DNA from: an uncultured Eubacteriales bacterium
GTDB taxonomy: Bacteria > Bacillota > Clostridia > Lachnospirales > Anaerotignaceae
Assembly (NCBI GenBank): GCA_900546215.1
Contig: URCD01000015.1
Location: 1 to 34,345, forward strand
Length of the DNA: 34,345 bases
Reading direction: 5' to 3'
Both the position numbers and the translations under genes were made by a program. The notes beneath the pieces were generated by a model. It did no database searches. It was not told the DNA's origin and saw only the letters and a list, made by a program, of their open reading frames with translations. Shown here one piece after another: positions 25,580 to 33,214 of the stretch (positions within the stretch are counted from its first letter, which is position 1; each line of letters starts with the position of its first letter).

Positions 25580-25882
25580 TTATTCACCGATCATATCAAT
25601 AATTTTCTTAGCAAATCCGCCGTCTTTTATTACAATAACAGACCTTTCATTTTTGCCGATCGCTTTTCCCAATTCAAATTTATCACCATAGATAACTATT
25701 TTTTTATTATAATAAGCCGCTGAATCTGCAAATTTCTTTTTTGTATTGTCTGACGCGTTGTCCGCAACAATTATCAGTTCAGCACTCCCGTCCTTTACGG
25801 CACTTAAAGCTCCGGTCTCACCCGATGCCAGCTTTGACGCCCTTTGACAAAGTCCAAGGAATTGAAGCAACCTTTTATCCAT
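25580..25882 (-). CDS. ylxQ: L7Ae/L30e-family RNA-binding protein YlxQ
   Basis: A 100-residue protein of the L7Ae/L30e/S12e/Gadd45 family, the group that binds kink-turn RNAs. Recognisable segments are LGLCQRASKLASGE, then AELIIVADNASDNTKKKF. It overlaps ylxR by eight bases (ATGGATAA), indicating translational coupling, and precedes infB by 26 bases. The ylxR-ylxQ pair in the nusA-infB cluster is standard in Firmicutes. Its precise RNA target is not known from sequence. Confidence 0.92.
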   Translation of the reverse strand: MDKRLLQFLGLCQRASKLASGETGALSAVKDGSAELIIVADNASDNTKKKFADSAAYYNKKIVIYGDKFELGKAIGKNERSVIVIKDGGFAKKIIDMIGE

Positions 25883-26147
25883 TCAGCTGTTCCAGCTCCT
25901 CTCTGAGCTTGTCATATACTTCCTGAGGAACAGCCGATTTAAACGAACGTTCCAGTCCCTTTGATTTTTTTGCCTTTTCCAGACATTCCACATTGGGGCA
26001 AATATAAGCCCCTCTTCCAGCTTTTTTACCAGTGGCGTCTACGGAAAACTCACCTTCATCACTTTTTACAATCCGGATTAACTCCTTCTTGTTTTTCATT
26101 TCCTGACACCCGGTACATTTTCTTAACGGAATTTTCCTCTGTTTCAT
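25875..26147 (-). CDS. ylxR: YlxR-family RNA-binding protein (RnpM)
   Basis: A 90-residue DUF448-type protein. The family signature is present: RKCTGCQEMKNKKELIRIV near the N-terminus and KKAGRGAYIC in the middle. Four cysteines in CxxC and CxxxxC spacing could hold a metal, though many homologues lack them. In B. subtilis the homologue has been linked to RNase P modulation. A GGGAGG site precedes the ATG, and it starts 20 bases after nusA. Confidence 0.94.
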   Translation of the reverse strand: MKQRKIPLRKCTGCQEMKNKKELIRIVKSDEGEFSVDATGKKAGRGAYICPNVECLEKAKKSKGLERSFKSAVPQEVYDKLREELEQLNG

Positions 26148-26167
26148 CCGAGTACCTCCCTGCCTCT

Positions 26168-27358
26168 TTATTCTTCTTCAAGGCTTTCAACATCGTCGAT
26201 TTCTTCTGAAATTCCATCTTCAAGCTCATCTTCTAACATTTCGTCTTCAAACTCTATTTCTTCATCGTTTTTGACAATGTCATCTTCAGGAAATTCCCCG
26301 TCCTCTGTAATAAAGCCGGTCTCCTTGGCCTGTGACTCACTCTTAATGTCTATTCTCCAGCCTGTAAGCTTAGCAGAAAGTCTTGCGTTTTGTCCCTCTT
26401 TGCCAATAGCTAATGAAAGCTGATGGTCAGGCACAACTATTCTCGCACTTTGCTCGTCAGGATTAATTGCAACCGCAAGAACCTTTGACGGACTTAATGC
26501 TGCGGCAATAAACTCCTTAGGGTCTTCGCTCCAGTTTACAATATCTATTTTCTCGCCGCAAAGCTCATTTACGATTACATTTACCCTATATCCGTTTTGT
26601 CCTACGCAGGCACCGACAGCATCTACGTTAGGGTCTTTTGAATACACAGCAATTTTGGTCCTTGAGCCAGCCTCTCTTGCAATACTTTTGATTTCAACCG
26701 TGCCATCGAACACTTCTGGCACTTCCTGCTCAAAAAGGCGTTTAACAAGCTCAGGATGAGTTCTTGAAACAAAAATCTGAGGTCCCTTAGTTGTTTGTTT
26801 TACTTCAACAACATAAACCTTTATTCTGTCCATAAATTTATACTGCTCGCCTGGTATCTGCTCATTTGGAGCAAGTACCGCATCAATCTTGCCAAGCTGA
26901 ACTATAACATTTTTCTTTTCATATCTCTGAACTATTCCAATAACTATTTCCTTTTCTTTAGAAATATACTGGTTGAAAAGTATTTCCCTTTCCGCCTCTC
27001 TGAATTTCTGCACAACAACCTGTTTTGCTGTCTGGGCTGAAATACGTCCAAAATTCTTTGGCGTTACCACAAAGTCAACAACATCTCCGACCTCGTATAT
27101 TGGGTTGATTTTCTTCGCTTCTTCAAGGCTTATCTGAAGCTGAGGATCCTCAACCTCTTCAACAACATCTTTTTGTGCGTAGACTTCGATATTTCCTGTC
27201 TCTCTGTCCATTACTACCTTTACGTTCTGTGATGATCCGAAATTCTTTTTGCAGGCAGATACGAGGGAAGTCTCAATTGCTTCATATATTACTTCCTCAT
27301 CAATTCCTTTTTCTTTTACGATTTCCTTCAAAGCCTCCATAAATTCGGCACTGTCCAT
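26168..27358 (-). CDS. nusA: Transcription termination/antitermination factor NusA
   Basis: RNA polymerase-associated factor controlling pausing and termination. The 396-residue protein has the N-terminal polymerase-binding domain, an S1 domain (GIVQRYEKKNVIVQLGK), then KH1 (VGACVGQNGYRVNVI) and KH2 (SLAIGKEGQNARLSAKLTGW). It ends in a strongly acidic tail of about 45 residues in place of the repeats found in proteobacterial NusA. AGGAGG lies 11 bases before the ATG. It follows rimP by 28 bases. Confidence 0.98.
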   Translation of the reverse strand: MDSAEFMEALKEIVKEKGIDEEVIYEAIETSLVSACKKNFGSSQNVKVVMDRETGNIEVYAQKDVVEEVEDPQLQISLEEAKKINPIYEVGDVVDFVVTPKNFGRISAQTAKQVVVQKFREAEREILFNQYISKEKEIVIGIVQRYEKKNVIVQLGKIDAVLAPNEQIPGEQYKFMDRIKVYVVEVKQTTKGPQIFVSRTHPELVKRLFEQEVPEVFDGTVEIKSIAREAGSRTKIAVYSKDPNVDAVGACVGQNGYRVNVIVNELCGEKIDIVNWSEDPKEFIAAALSPSKVLAVAINPDEQSARIVVPDHQLSLAIGKEGQNARLSAKLTGWRIDIKSESQAKETGFITEDGEFPEDDIVKNDEEIEFEDEMLEDELEDGISEEIDDVESLEEE

Positions 27359-27386
27359 TTTTTCTTAATCCTCCTTACTGTTACCC

Positions 27387-27854
27387 TTAAAAAATCACAG
27401 CAAGCCTCACGCTTGCGACATCTTTTTTAGCAAATGATACTTCCTTTTCCTCTGTCTCAATTGTTACTGTCCCGTCATCGTCATATGCTTTAAGCCTGCC
27501 GGTGTACTCCTTGGAGCCCTCAAACGGCTTATAAAGCTTAATGTCTATTACCTCACCGTTAAATTTAATGAAATCTTCTTTTCTTTTAAGGGGTCTGTCG
27601 ATACCCGGAGAGCTGATTTCAAGGAAATAAGCCTGCTCTATAGGGTCATTCTCATCAAGTATTTTTTCAAGGGCCTTGCTTATCAACTCGCAATCGTCAA
27701 TGCTGACTCCCCCCTCTTTATCAACAAAAACTCTCAGGTACCAGTTAGGGCCTTCCTTAACAAATTCAACATCAACAATCTCATACCCCATATCTTCCAC
27801 AACAGGCCTGAGCATTGTTTCCAACTTTTTTTCAGTGCTTACTGATCCGGACAT
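27387..27854 (-). CDS. rimP: Ribosome maturation factor RimP
   Basis: 30S maturation factor that acts around ribosomal protein S12 and S19 assembly. The 155-residue protein has the RimP N-terminal domain (VVEDMGYEIVDVEFVKEG, LRVFVDKEGGVSIDDCE, LEISSPGIDRPLK) and a C-terminal SH3-like domain. I chose ATG at 27854, which follows AGGAGG by seven bases; an in-frame ATG at 27875 overlaps that site. It heads the rimP-nusA-ylxR-ylxQ-infB cluster. Confidence 0.96.
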   Translation of the reverse strand: MSGSVSTEKKLETMLRPVVEDMGYEIVDVEFVKEGPNWYLRVFVDKEGGVSIDDCELISKALEKILDENDPIEQAYFLEISSPGIDRPLKRKEDFIKFNGEVIDIKLYKPFEGSKEYTGRLKAYDDDGTVTIETEEKEVSFAKKDVASVRLAVIF

Positions 27855-27891
27855 TTTCCGACCTCCTTTATACATGTTCTAAGCAAAAGCA

Positions 27892-27915
27892 AAGAGTAGG
27901 TTTTCACCTACTCTT
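27892..27915 (-). promoter_or_regulatory. Leader hairpin with GAAA tetraloop before rimP
   Basis: Perfect 10-base-pair stem (27892-27901 with 27906-27915, AAGAGTAGGT/ACCTACTCTT) that in the minus-strand RNA closes on a GAAA loop, a stable GNRA tetraloop. It lies in the 5' leader about 25 bases after the predicted transcription start and is followed by TTTGCTTTTGC, a poor T-run. It might be an mRNA-stabilising hairpin or a NusA-sensitive attenuator. Confidence 0.6.
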
Positions 27916-27943
27916 CTCACCAACGCCTATAATTTACGTATAT

Positions 27944-27972
27944 AGTATAACATTGCATATGTATAAATGCAA
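27944..27972 (-). promoter_or_regulatory. Promoter of the rimP-nusA-infB cluster
   Basis: Minus-strand -35 TTGCAT at 27967-27972, 17-base spacer, and -10 TATACT at 27944-27949 with an upstream TGT (extended -10). The leader is about 85 bases and carries the GAAA-loop hairpin. Confidence 0.8.
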
Positions 27973-28020
27973 GTCTTTTTTGATAAAGCCTGTAATTCTG
28001 CTCTTTTTAGGATTTTAAAA

Positions 28021-28914
28021 CTAAGACCTGTATAATAAATTGCCTTCTTTGTCATATATATCGGCAGATTTATACATATTATCATTATTATCGACAACAT
28101 TTCCGTTTGAGTCAAGTTCATACCTGTCAAGCCTGCTTACATATACAAGCCCACTTTCGTCCTCTATGGCTAAATAAAGCTCATATGTACTTCCCTTTGG
28201 AACATCAAGCACCTTTGAAATTTCATAGTATCCATGTGTATAGTATTCGTTTGTATTATCGAACTTCATATCAATACTTTCTTTATTCTCAACCTTGCCG
28301 TCCAGCTTTTCGACGATTAAGGTTTTTGTAATCTTTGACAGCGGCGCGTTTATATCAACTTCTATCGTACCGGACATATCATATCCGTTTCCGTGGTGCC
28401 AAGACCCGCTTAAAAATGCATCTACAGTAGGAATAAACTCATATACAGGAGAAAAATACCAATCCAGACTTTCTGTTTTAATTATTCCGTCCTCGGTAAA
28501 TACAGCTTTAGATACCGTACTGTCTTCAAAAATCGGCACTTTAGTATCTAGTACGAAGTCTCCGTTTAGAAGTGTCATTTCATATCTGTTTTCATTAATA
28601 TAAACAGACACTTCAGTTTTATCCGGAGAATATTGCTTGGGTGTAATATGGATACGCATATTTACTAAACCATTTTCAACGTCAAGCTCTTCATAATCAT
28701 ATCCGCTCGCAGTAATAAGGCTTGCCTCGTTCTTTAATTTACTGTCAATGTTTGAATAAATATCAATTACCGATGAATTTACAGTGGAAATCTGTCCGCT
28801 TAATGATGACCTTAGTACTTCTATCTCATTTTTAAGTCCGTTAATTTGAAATAGGCATATTACTGCAATCAAACAAGAAACCGTCGAAATAATTGTCTGA
28901 TAATTTTTCTTCAT
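28021..28914 (-). CDS. Membrane-anchored extracytoplasmic protein, function unknown
   Basis: I do not recognise this 297-residue protein. It starts MKKN, has one hydrophobic segment near residues 5-25 without a clear cleavage site or lipobox, then a heptad-like stretch to about residue 65 that may form a short coiled coil. The rest is polar, with alternating short strands suggesting beta-sandwich domains outside the membrane. No catalytic motif stands out. ATG at 28914 follows GGAGG by 11 bases; GTG at 28923 is in frame but too close to that site. It lies between purA and rimP, ends before the rimP promoter, and seems to be a single-gene unit. A weak extended -10, TGGTATGAT, lies just upstream of it. 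Confidence 0.8.
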   Translation of the reverse strand: MKKNYQTIISTVSCLIAVICLFQINGLKNEIEVLRSSLSGQISTVNSSVIDIYSNIDSKLKNEASLITASGYDYEELDVENGLVNMRIHITPKQYSPDKTEVSVYINENRYEMTLLNGDFVLDTKVPIFEDSTVSKAVFTEDGIIKTESLDWYFSPVYEFIPTVDAFLSGSWHHGNGYDMSGTIEVDINAPLSKITKTLIVEKLDGKVENKESIDMKFDNTNEYYTHGYYEISKVLDVPKGSTYELYLAIEDESGLVYVSRLDRYELDSNGNVVDNNDNMYKSADIYDKEGNLLYRS

Positions 28915-28985
28915 ATATAACACCGCCTCCCATTATGATTATCATACCATAAATACCGCAATGGGAAAATAAAGAAAGTCTTAAT

Positions 28986-29017
28986 AAACAGAAACCGCAG
29001 AGTAAATATCTCTGCGG
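28986..29017 (-). terminator. Rho-independent terminator after purA
   Basis: Perfect 8-base-pair stem CCGCAGAG/CTCTGCGG (28995-29002 with 29010-29017) with a seven-base loop, followed in the minus transcript by TTTCTGTTTATT. It begins ten bases past the purA stop. Confidence 0.82.
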
Positions 29018-29026
29018 AGTCCATTT

Positions 29027-30301
29027 TTATCTGTATATAATTTCGTTTCTCTTTGGTCCGTTTGATACTATAGTGATAGGGAAACCGATTTCCTTCTCTA
29101 TAAACTCCACATAGTTTCTGGCTTCAACGGGGAGTTCCTCATAGTTGGTTATTCCTCTTATATCACACTTCCATCCAGGAAGATATTTAAGAACAGGCTT
29201 AGCCTTTTCAAGCAGAGGAGTAACAGGGAAGGTCTTTGTAACCTTTCCGTCTATTTCATATCCTACGCATACCGCTATTTCATCAAGATACCCAAGAACG
29301 TCAATTGCCGTAAACGCTACGTCAGTAGTACCCTGAAGCATACATCCATAACGGGTTGCAACACAGTCAAACCATCCCATTCTTCTGGGTCTTCCTGTTG
29401 TCGCGCCGAATTCACCGGCGTCTCCGCCCCTTACTCTAAGCTCCTGCGCTTCATCACCAAATATTTCGCTTACAAACGCTCCTGCACCTACTGAGCTGGA
29501 ATAAGCTTTTGCAACAGTAATTACTTTTTCAATCTTATGAGGAGGAAGTCCTGCGCCAACAGCCCCAAATCCAGCGAGGGTTGACGATGAAGTAGTCATA
29601 GGATAAATACCATGGTCAGGGTCCTTAAGGGCGCCAAGCTGCCCTTCAAGCAATATATTTTTGCCTTCCTTAACTGCGTTAAACAAATATTCCTCAGTAT
29701 TTGCTACATAAGGCTCAACTATATCCCTGTATGCTATTACCTCATCAAATATTTTTTCAGGGTCAAGCTTAGGCATGTGATAAAGATTTTCTAACAGAAC
29801 ATTTTTTATATCACATGCATTCTGAATTCTCTCTCTAAGAATTTCAGGATAGAACAAATCACATATCTGAATGCCTGTTTTGGCATATTTATCTGAATAA
29901 AATGGTGCAATACCGCTCTTTGTGGAACCAAACTGTTTATTGGCAAGTCTTGCCTCTTCATATGTATCAAAATCAACATGATAAGGCATAAGTATCTGAA
30001 CTCTGTCGGAAATCATTATTTTAGGCTCTTTAATTCCGCTTTCCTTTATATAGTTCAGTTCTTTAACAAAATAAGGAATATTGAAAGCCACACCAGTTCC
30101 GATTATATTTACCGTATTTTCGTTAAAAACGCCTGAAGGCATCTGATGTAATGCAAATTTGCCGTAGTCGTTAATAATTGTGTGACCTGCATTGCTGCCT
30201 CCCTGAAACCTGATAACTATATCAGCATCAGCCGCAAGCATATCCGTTATTTTGCCTTTACCCTCGTCGCCCCAGTTGGCGCCTACAATTGCTTTGATCA
30301 T
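29027..30301 (-). CDS. purA: Adenylosuccinate synthetase
   Basis: Uses GTP to join IMP and aspartate into adenylosuccinate, the first committed step to AMP. The 424-residue protein has GANWGDEGKGK near the N-terminus (catalytic Asp and His region with GGSNAGHTI following). It also has QFGSTKSGIAPFYSDKYAKTG, the LLEGQLGALKDPDHGIYP segment and TTGRPRRMGWFDC. I chose ATG at 30301, eight bases after GGGAG; GTG at 30310 is in frame but overlaps the site. It has its own promoter and terminator, with purB just upstream in a separate unit. Confidence 0.98.
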   Translation of the reverse strand: MIKAIVGANWGDEGKGKITDMLAADADIVIRFQGGSNAGHTIINDYGKFALHQMPSGVFNENTVNIIGTGVAFNIPYFVKELNYIKESGIKEPKIMISDRVQILMPYHVDFDTYEEARLANKQFGSTKSGIAPFYSDKYAKTGIQICDLFYPEILRERIQNACDIKNVLLENLYHMPKLDPEKIFDEVIAYRDIVEPYVANTEEYLFNAVKEGKNILLEGQLGALKDPDHGIYPMTTSSSTLAGFGAVGAGLPPHKIEKVITVAKAYSSSVGAGAFVSEIFGDEAQELRVRGGDAGEFGATTGRPRRMGWFDCVATRYGCMLQGTTDVAFTAIDVLGYLDEIAVCVGYEIDGKVTKTFPVTPLLEKAKPVLKYLPGWKCDIRGITNYEELPVEARNYVEFIEKEIGFPITIVSNGPKRNEIIYR

Positions 30302-30349
30302 GTTGACCACTCCCGTTTGATATATAATAATAAAATCAACTTACGTCTT

Positions 30350-30379
30350 ATTATAAGCTATACTTATACCAAAAGTAAA
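30350..30379 (-). promoter_or_regulatory. Promoter of purA
   Basis: Minus-strand -35 TTTACT at 30374-30379, 18-base spacer, -10 TATAAT (consensus) at 30350-30355, in a very AT-rich region between the purB terminator and the purA start. Confidence 0.65.
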
Positions 30380-30421
30380 ATAAGTATTTTTTATATTGTC
30401 TATAAACAAAGCAAATAAAGC

Positions 30422-30453
30422 ATAAAAATAAGGGCAGTATATCTGCCCTTATT
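30422..30453 (-). terminator. Rho-independent terminator after purB
   Basis: Perfect 11-base-pair stem AATAAGGGCAG/CTGCCCTTATT (30427-30437 with 30443-30453) with a five-base loop; in the minus transcript the CTGCCCTT arm runs into ATTTTTATG. It begins five bases past the purB stop. Confidence 0.88.
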
Positions 30454-30458
30454 TCTCT

Positions 30459-31892
30459 TTATACTCTTACCGCTTCTCCGTTTTCATTTATCAAGGCTTT
30501 GTTTGCTTCAAGAATAGGATTAACACAGCCGTTTATAAACTCTTCAGTCTGTTCAGGAGCTCTGCCGACGAAATTCTTAGGTTCCATAATCGCGTTCAGC
30601 TCCTCAATCGTAAGCCCAAACATCGGGTCAGATGCAATGCGTTCAAGAAGGTCATTCTTCTTTCCTTCCATCTTAACAGTTCTGCCGGCTTCCATTGAGT
30701 GCTGGCGTATTCTTTCGTGCAGTTCCTGTCTGTCTCCACCCTTCTTTACCGCATCCATCATAATATTTTCGGTGGCCATGAAAGGAAGCTCATTCATAAG
30801 ATGCTGTTCTATAACCTTAGGATATACAACTAATCCGTCAACAACGTTTCTATAAAGTATAAGCACGGCGTCTATACACAGAAAAGCTTCCGGCACAGAA
30901 ATTCTCTTATTGGCAGAGTCGTCAAGAGTTCTTTCAAACCACTGTGTTGAAGCAGTTACAGCAGGATTTATTGCGTCTGCTATTACATATCTTGACAATG
31001 AGCCTATTCTCTCACTTCTCATTGGATTTCTTTTGTAGGCCATAGCAGACGAACCAATCTGATTTTTCTCAAATGGTTCCTCTATCTCTTTAAGATGCTG
31101 CAGCAGCCTTATATCGTTGCTGAATTTATAGGCGCTCTGGGCTATTCCTGCAAGTACATTAAGCACCTGTGAATCAAGCTTTCTGGGATATGTCTGTCCA
31201 GAAACCTTGAAATAATCCTTAAATCCCATTTTTTCAGTAATTTTTTTGTCCAGTTCTCGGCATTTTTCATGGTCTCCCTCGAAAAGCTCCAAAAAGCTGG
31301 CCTGTGTTCCGGTTGTACCCTTTGAACCAAGAAGCTTAGCCTTTTCAATCTGATAATCGAGGTCCTCAAGGTCCATAGTAAGATCCTGAAGCCACAATGT
31401 GGCTCTTTTCCCTACTGTTGTCGTCTGCGCAGCCTGAAAGTGTGTAAACCCAAGCGTAGGCATGTCTTTATATTTCATTGCAAATTTTGAAAGCTCATTT
31501 ATCACATTAACAAGACGCTTTTTAACTAGCTTCATTGCCTCAGTCATAATAATTATATCTGTATTATCTCCTACATAACAGCTTGTAGCGCCAAGATGTA
31601 TTATAGGCTTTGCTAAAGGGGCCTGAAGTCCATATGCATAAACATGGCTCATAACGTCATGGCGTACTTCTTTCTCCCTTGCCTCAGCCTCTGAATAATT
31701 TATATCATAAATATGCTCCTTCATCTGGGATATCTGTTCGTCAGAAATATCCAATCCAAGCTCCTGTTCTGTTTCAGCCAGAGCTATCCACAGTTTTCTC
31801 CATGTAGAAAACTTATAGTCTGATGAAAAAAGGTATGACATCTCGTCACTTGCGTATCTTAGGTTTAAAGGACTTTCGTATTTATTCTTCAT
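30459..31892 (-). CDS. purB: Adenylosuccinate lyase
   Basis: Catalyses two fumarate-releasing steps: SAICAR to AICAR in IMP synthesis and adenylosuccinate to AMP, directly after PurA. The 477-residue protein belongs to the fumarase/aspartase superfamily, with the signature SSAMAYKRNPMRSE holding the flexible catalytic loop. HDVMSHVYAY and GFTHFQAAQTTTVGKRA are also present. It is longer than the B. subtilis enzyme (about 430) and looks like the longer branch also found in eukaryotes and some Clostridia. AAGGAG lies before the ATG. The 5' leader contains a strong hairpin at 31935-31970. Confidence 0.97.
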   Translation of the reverse strand: MKNKYESPLNLRYASDEMSYLFSSDYKFSTWRKLWIALAETEQELGLDISDEQISQMKEHIYDINYSEAEAREKEVRHDVMSHVYAYGLQAPLAKPIIHLGATSCYVGDNTDIIIMTEAMKLVKKRLVNVINELSKFAMKYKDMPTLGFTHFQAAQTTTVGKRATLWLQDLTMDLEDLDYQIEKAKLLGSKGTTGTQASFLELFEGDHEKCRELDKKITEKMGFKDYFKVSGQTYPRKLDSQVLNVLAGIAQSAYKFSNDIRLLQHLKEIEEPFEKNQIGSSAMAYKRNPMRSERIGSLSRYVIADAINPAVTASTQWFERTLDDSANKRISVPEAFLCIDAVLILYRNVVDGLVVYPKVIEQHLMNELPFMATENIMMDAVKKGGDRQELHERIRQHSMEAGRTVKMEGKKNDLLERIASDPMFGLTIEELNAIMEPKNFVGRAPEQTEEFINGCVNPILEANKALINENGEAVRV

Positions 31893-31934
31893 TTTTTGGC
31901 TCCTTAAAATACTTATGTAATCTTATGTTTTTCC

Positions 31935-31970
31935 ATGCACGGGCATAAATCCGCATTTATGCCTCTGCAT
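31935..31970 (-). promoter_or_regulatory. Stem-loop in the purB 5' leader
   Basis: Two stacked stems: an inner perfect 9-base-pair stem (31942-31950 with 31955-31963, GGCATAAAT/ATTTATGCC) with a four-base loop, and an outer 5-base-pair stem (31935-31939 with 31966-31970, ATGCA/TGCAT), separated by a 2x2 internal loop. It lies between the likely promoter and the purB ribosome binding site, about 40 bases before the ATG. There is no T-run after it, so it is not an ordinary terminator. Role unknown; RNA structure or protein-binding operator are both possible. Confidence 0.5.
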
Positions 31971-31981
31971 AAACCATTAGT

Positions 31982-32011
31982 ATATTAACATATTTTCCAA
32001 AACTATTACAA
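31982..32011 (-). promoter_or_regulatory. Possible promoter of purB
   Basis: Minus-strand -35 TTGTAA at 32006-32011, 18-base spacer, -10 TAATAT at 31982-31987. A competing -10, TATACT, sits three bases further downstream but has no -35 at a good distance. Confidence 0.4.
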
Positions 32012-32036
32012 TACCTAGATAAAATTATTTATATGA

Positions 32037-32065
32037 TAAAAAACCCCGATACCGGAGTATCGGGG
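32037..32065 (-). terminator. Rho-independent terminator after the dehydratase genes
   Basis: Perfect 9-base-pair GC-rich stem CCCCGATAC/GTATCGGGG (32044-32052 with 32057-32065) with a four-base loop, followed in the minus transcript by TTTTTT. A textbook strong terminator about 11 bases past the stop codon. Confidence 0.95.
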
Positions 32066-32076
32066 TAAATGAGCGA

Positions 32077-33201
32077 TTAAAGAGTCTCTACTAAAGCCTG
32101 GATTCTTGTAGCTGCCTGCTCGAATGAGTTAGCCTGCTGTTCAATTTCAATCTTAAGATTCTTGATTCCAAGTTCTGTAAATTTCTTAAGGTAAATAGGA
32201 TAATCGAATTCTTCGGGCTCACAGAACTTCATCTGGCAAAGGATAACTGCATCTGCTTTTGATTCGTTAACCATGTCAACAAGCATCTGTGTTCTGCCTT
32301 TAGCACGGTCTGTAAGAAGTGAGCAGCCGTACATATTCTTTGTCCACTGCATAGCAAGTCTTTCAAGTACTGTGCCGCCTTCTGTAGGAACGTCAGCTCT
32401 GAACTGTCTGCTTTCCTGAGCAAGGTCATCAGCAACAACAGCAACTTTGTTGTTAATAAGAACCTGAAGTAATTCATCGGGCTCAGCTAAGATACCTGTA
32501 AGGATAACTTTCTTGCCATCCCAAGGCTGAACGGGTGTAGCCTTTAATTCAGCCATGATTTCTTTTACAGCTGCTGTATGTTTAGCTTTGTCCATGAAGA
32601 AGCCAGCTTTGATAATAGCATGACGTTTGATAGGATCTACAACCTGAGGATAATCTGCAGCAACTTTGCAGAACTCTCTCATTGTTGCACGATGCTCATT
32701 GTAAACAGCAATTGCTTTATCAATAGCTTCGTCTGTAATCTTTTCGCCAAAGATTTCTTCAAGTCTTTCTTTAACGATTTCATATTCTTTTGCAAGGAAC
32801 TTTGTTGAACCCTCAACTACTACGTTCTGAGGATGTACAAACTGGATTGAAGGGCATTTGCCTTTCCATTTCTGTCCCATACATTTAAGTGTATCACAAG
32901 GAGCTGAGAAAATAACTGCTTCAAGGTCGTCATAAACGCCGTTGCACTCAAGCTCCATAACTGACTGCATTATAGAACAAGCAAATGCAGGAAGATATGC
33001 ACGTGCTTTAGAAATTTCTACCTGTCCGCCCCAGCAGCCGATGGGTAAACGACCTGCTGCATAAACAAGTTCTTCGGGTGTATATACGGGAACCATACCT
33101 ACAGCACCTTTACCTGTTTCTGCTTTGTAGTCGTCCATAGCTTTCTTGGGATTGCTCGCAATTGCCTGTAATTCGCTGATTAATGTATCAATTTTACTCA
33201 T
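32077..33201 (-). CDS. lcdB: 2-hydroxyacyl-CoA dehydratase beta subunit, lactoyl-CoA dehydratase type
   Basis: Second subunit of the [4Fe-4S] ketyl-radical 2-hydroxyacyl-CoA dehydratases (HgdB/HadC/LcdB type). The 374-residue length equals what I recall for the C. propionicum lactoyl-CoA dehydratase subunit. Segments are strikingly close to it: NPKKAMDDYKAETGKGAVG at the N-terminus, SAPCDTLKCMGQKWKG, DDLAQESRQ, and MKFCEPEEFDYP. The cysteines in PCDTL, YGCSL and KFCEPEE are the likely cluster ligands. That enzyme dehydrates (R)-lactoyl-CoA to acryloyl-CoA, but 2-hydroxyisocaproyl- or 2-hydroxyglutaryl-CoA substrates cannot be excluded. ATG at 33201 lies six bases after AAGGAGGGG, which overlaps the stop codon of the alpha subunit (13-base gap). 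Confidence 0.92.
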   Translation of the reverse strand: MSKIDTLISELQAIASNPKKAMDDYKAETGKGAVGMVPVYTPEELVYAAGRLPIGCWGGQVEISKARAYLPAFACSIMQSVMELECNGVYDDLEAVIFSAPCDTLKCMGQKWKGKCPSIQFVHPQNVVVEGSTKFLAKEYEIVKERLEEIFGEKITDEAIDKAIAVYNEHRATMREFCKVAADYPQVVDPIKRHAIIKAGFFMDKAKHTAAVKEIMAELKATPVQPWDGKKVILTGILAEPDELLQVLINNKVAVVADDLAQESRQFRADVPTEGGTVLERLAMQWTKNMYGCSLLTDRAKGRTQMLVDMVNESKADAVILCQMKFCEPEEFDYPIYLKKFTELGIKNLKIEIEQQANSFEQAATRIQALVETL

Positions 33202-33214
33202 TATAAACCCCTCC

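Noticed and set aside
28021..28914. Lipoprotein
   Set aside because: The hydrophobic segment contains a cysteine, but there is no lipobox-like L-x-x-C context at the end of the helix.
30302..30421. Riboswitch upstream of purA
   Set aside because: Region is AT-rich with promoter elements only; no stable structured element found by eye.
31893..32036. Purine riboswitch upstream of purB
   Set aside because: A leader hairpin is present, but the three-way junction and conserved loop sequences of the purine aptamer are not seen.
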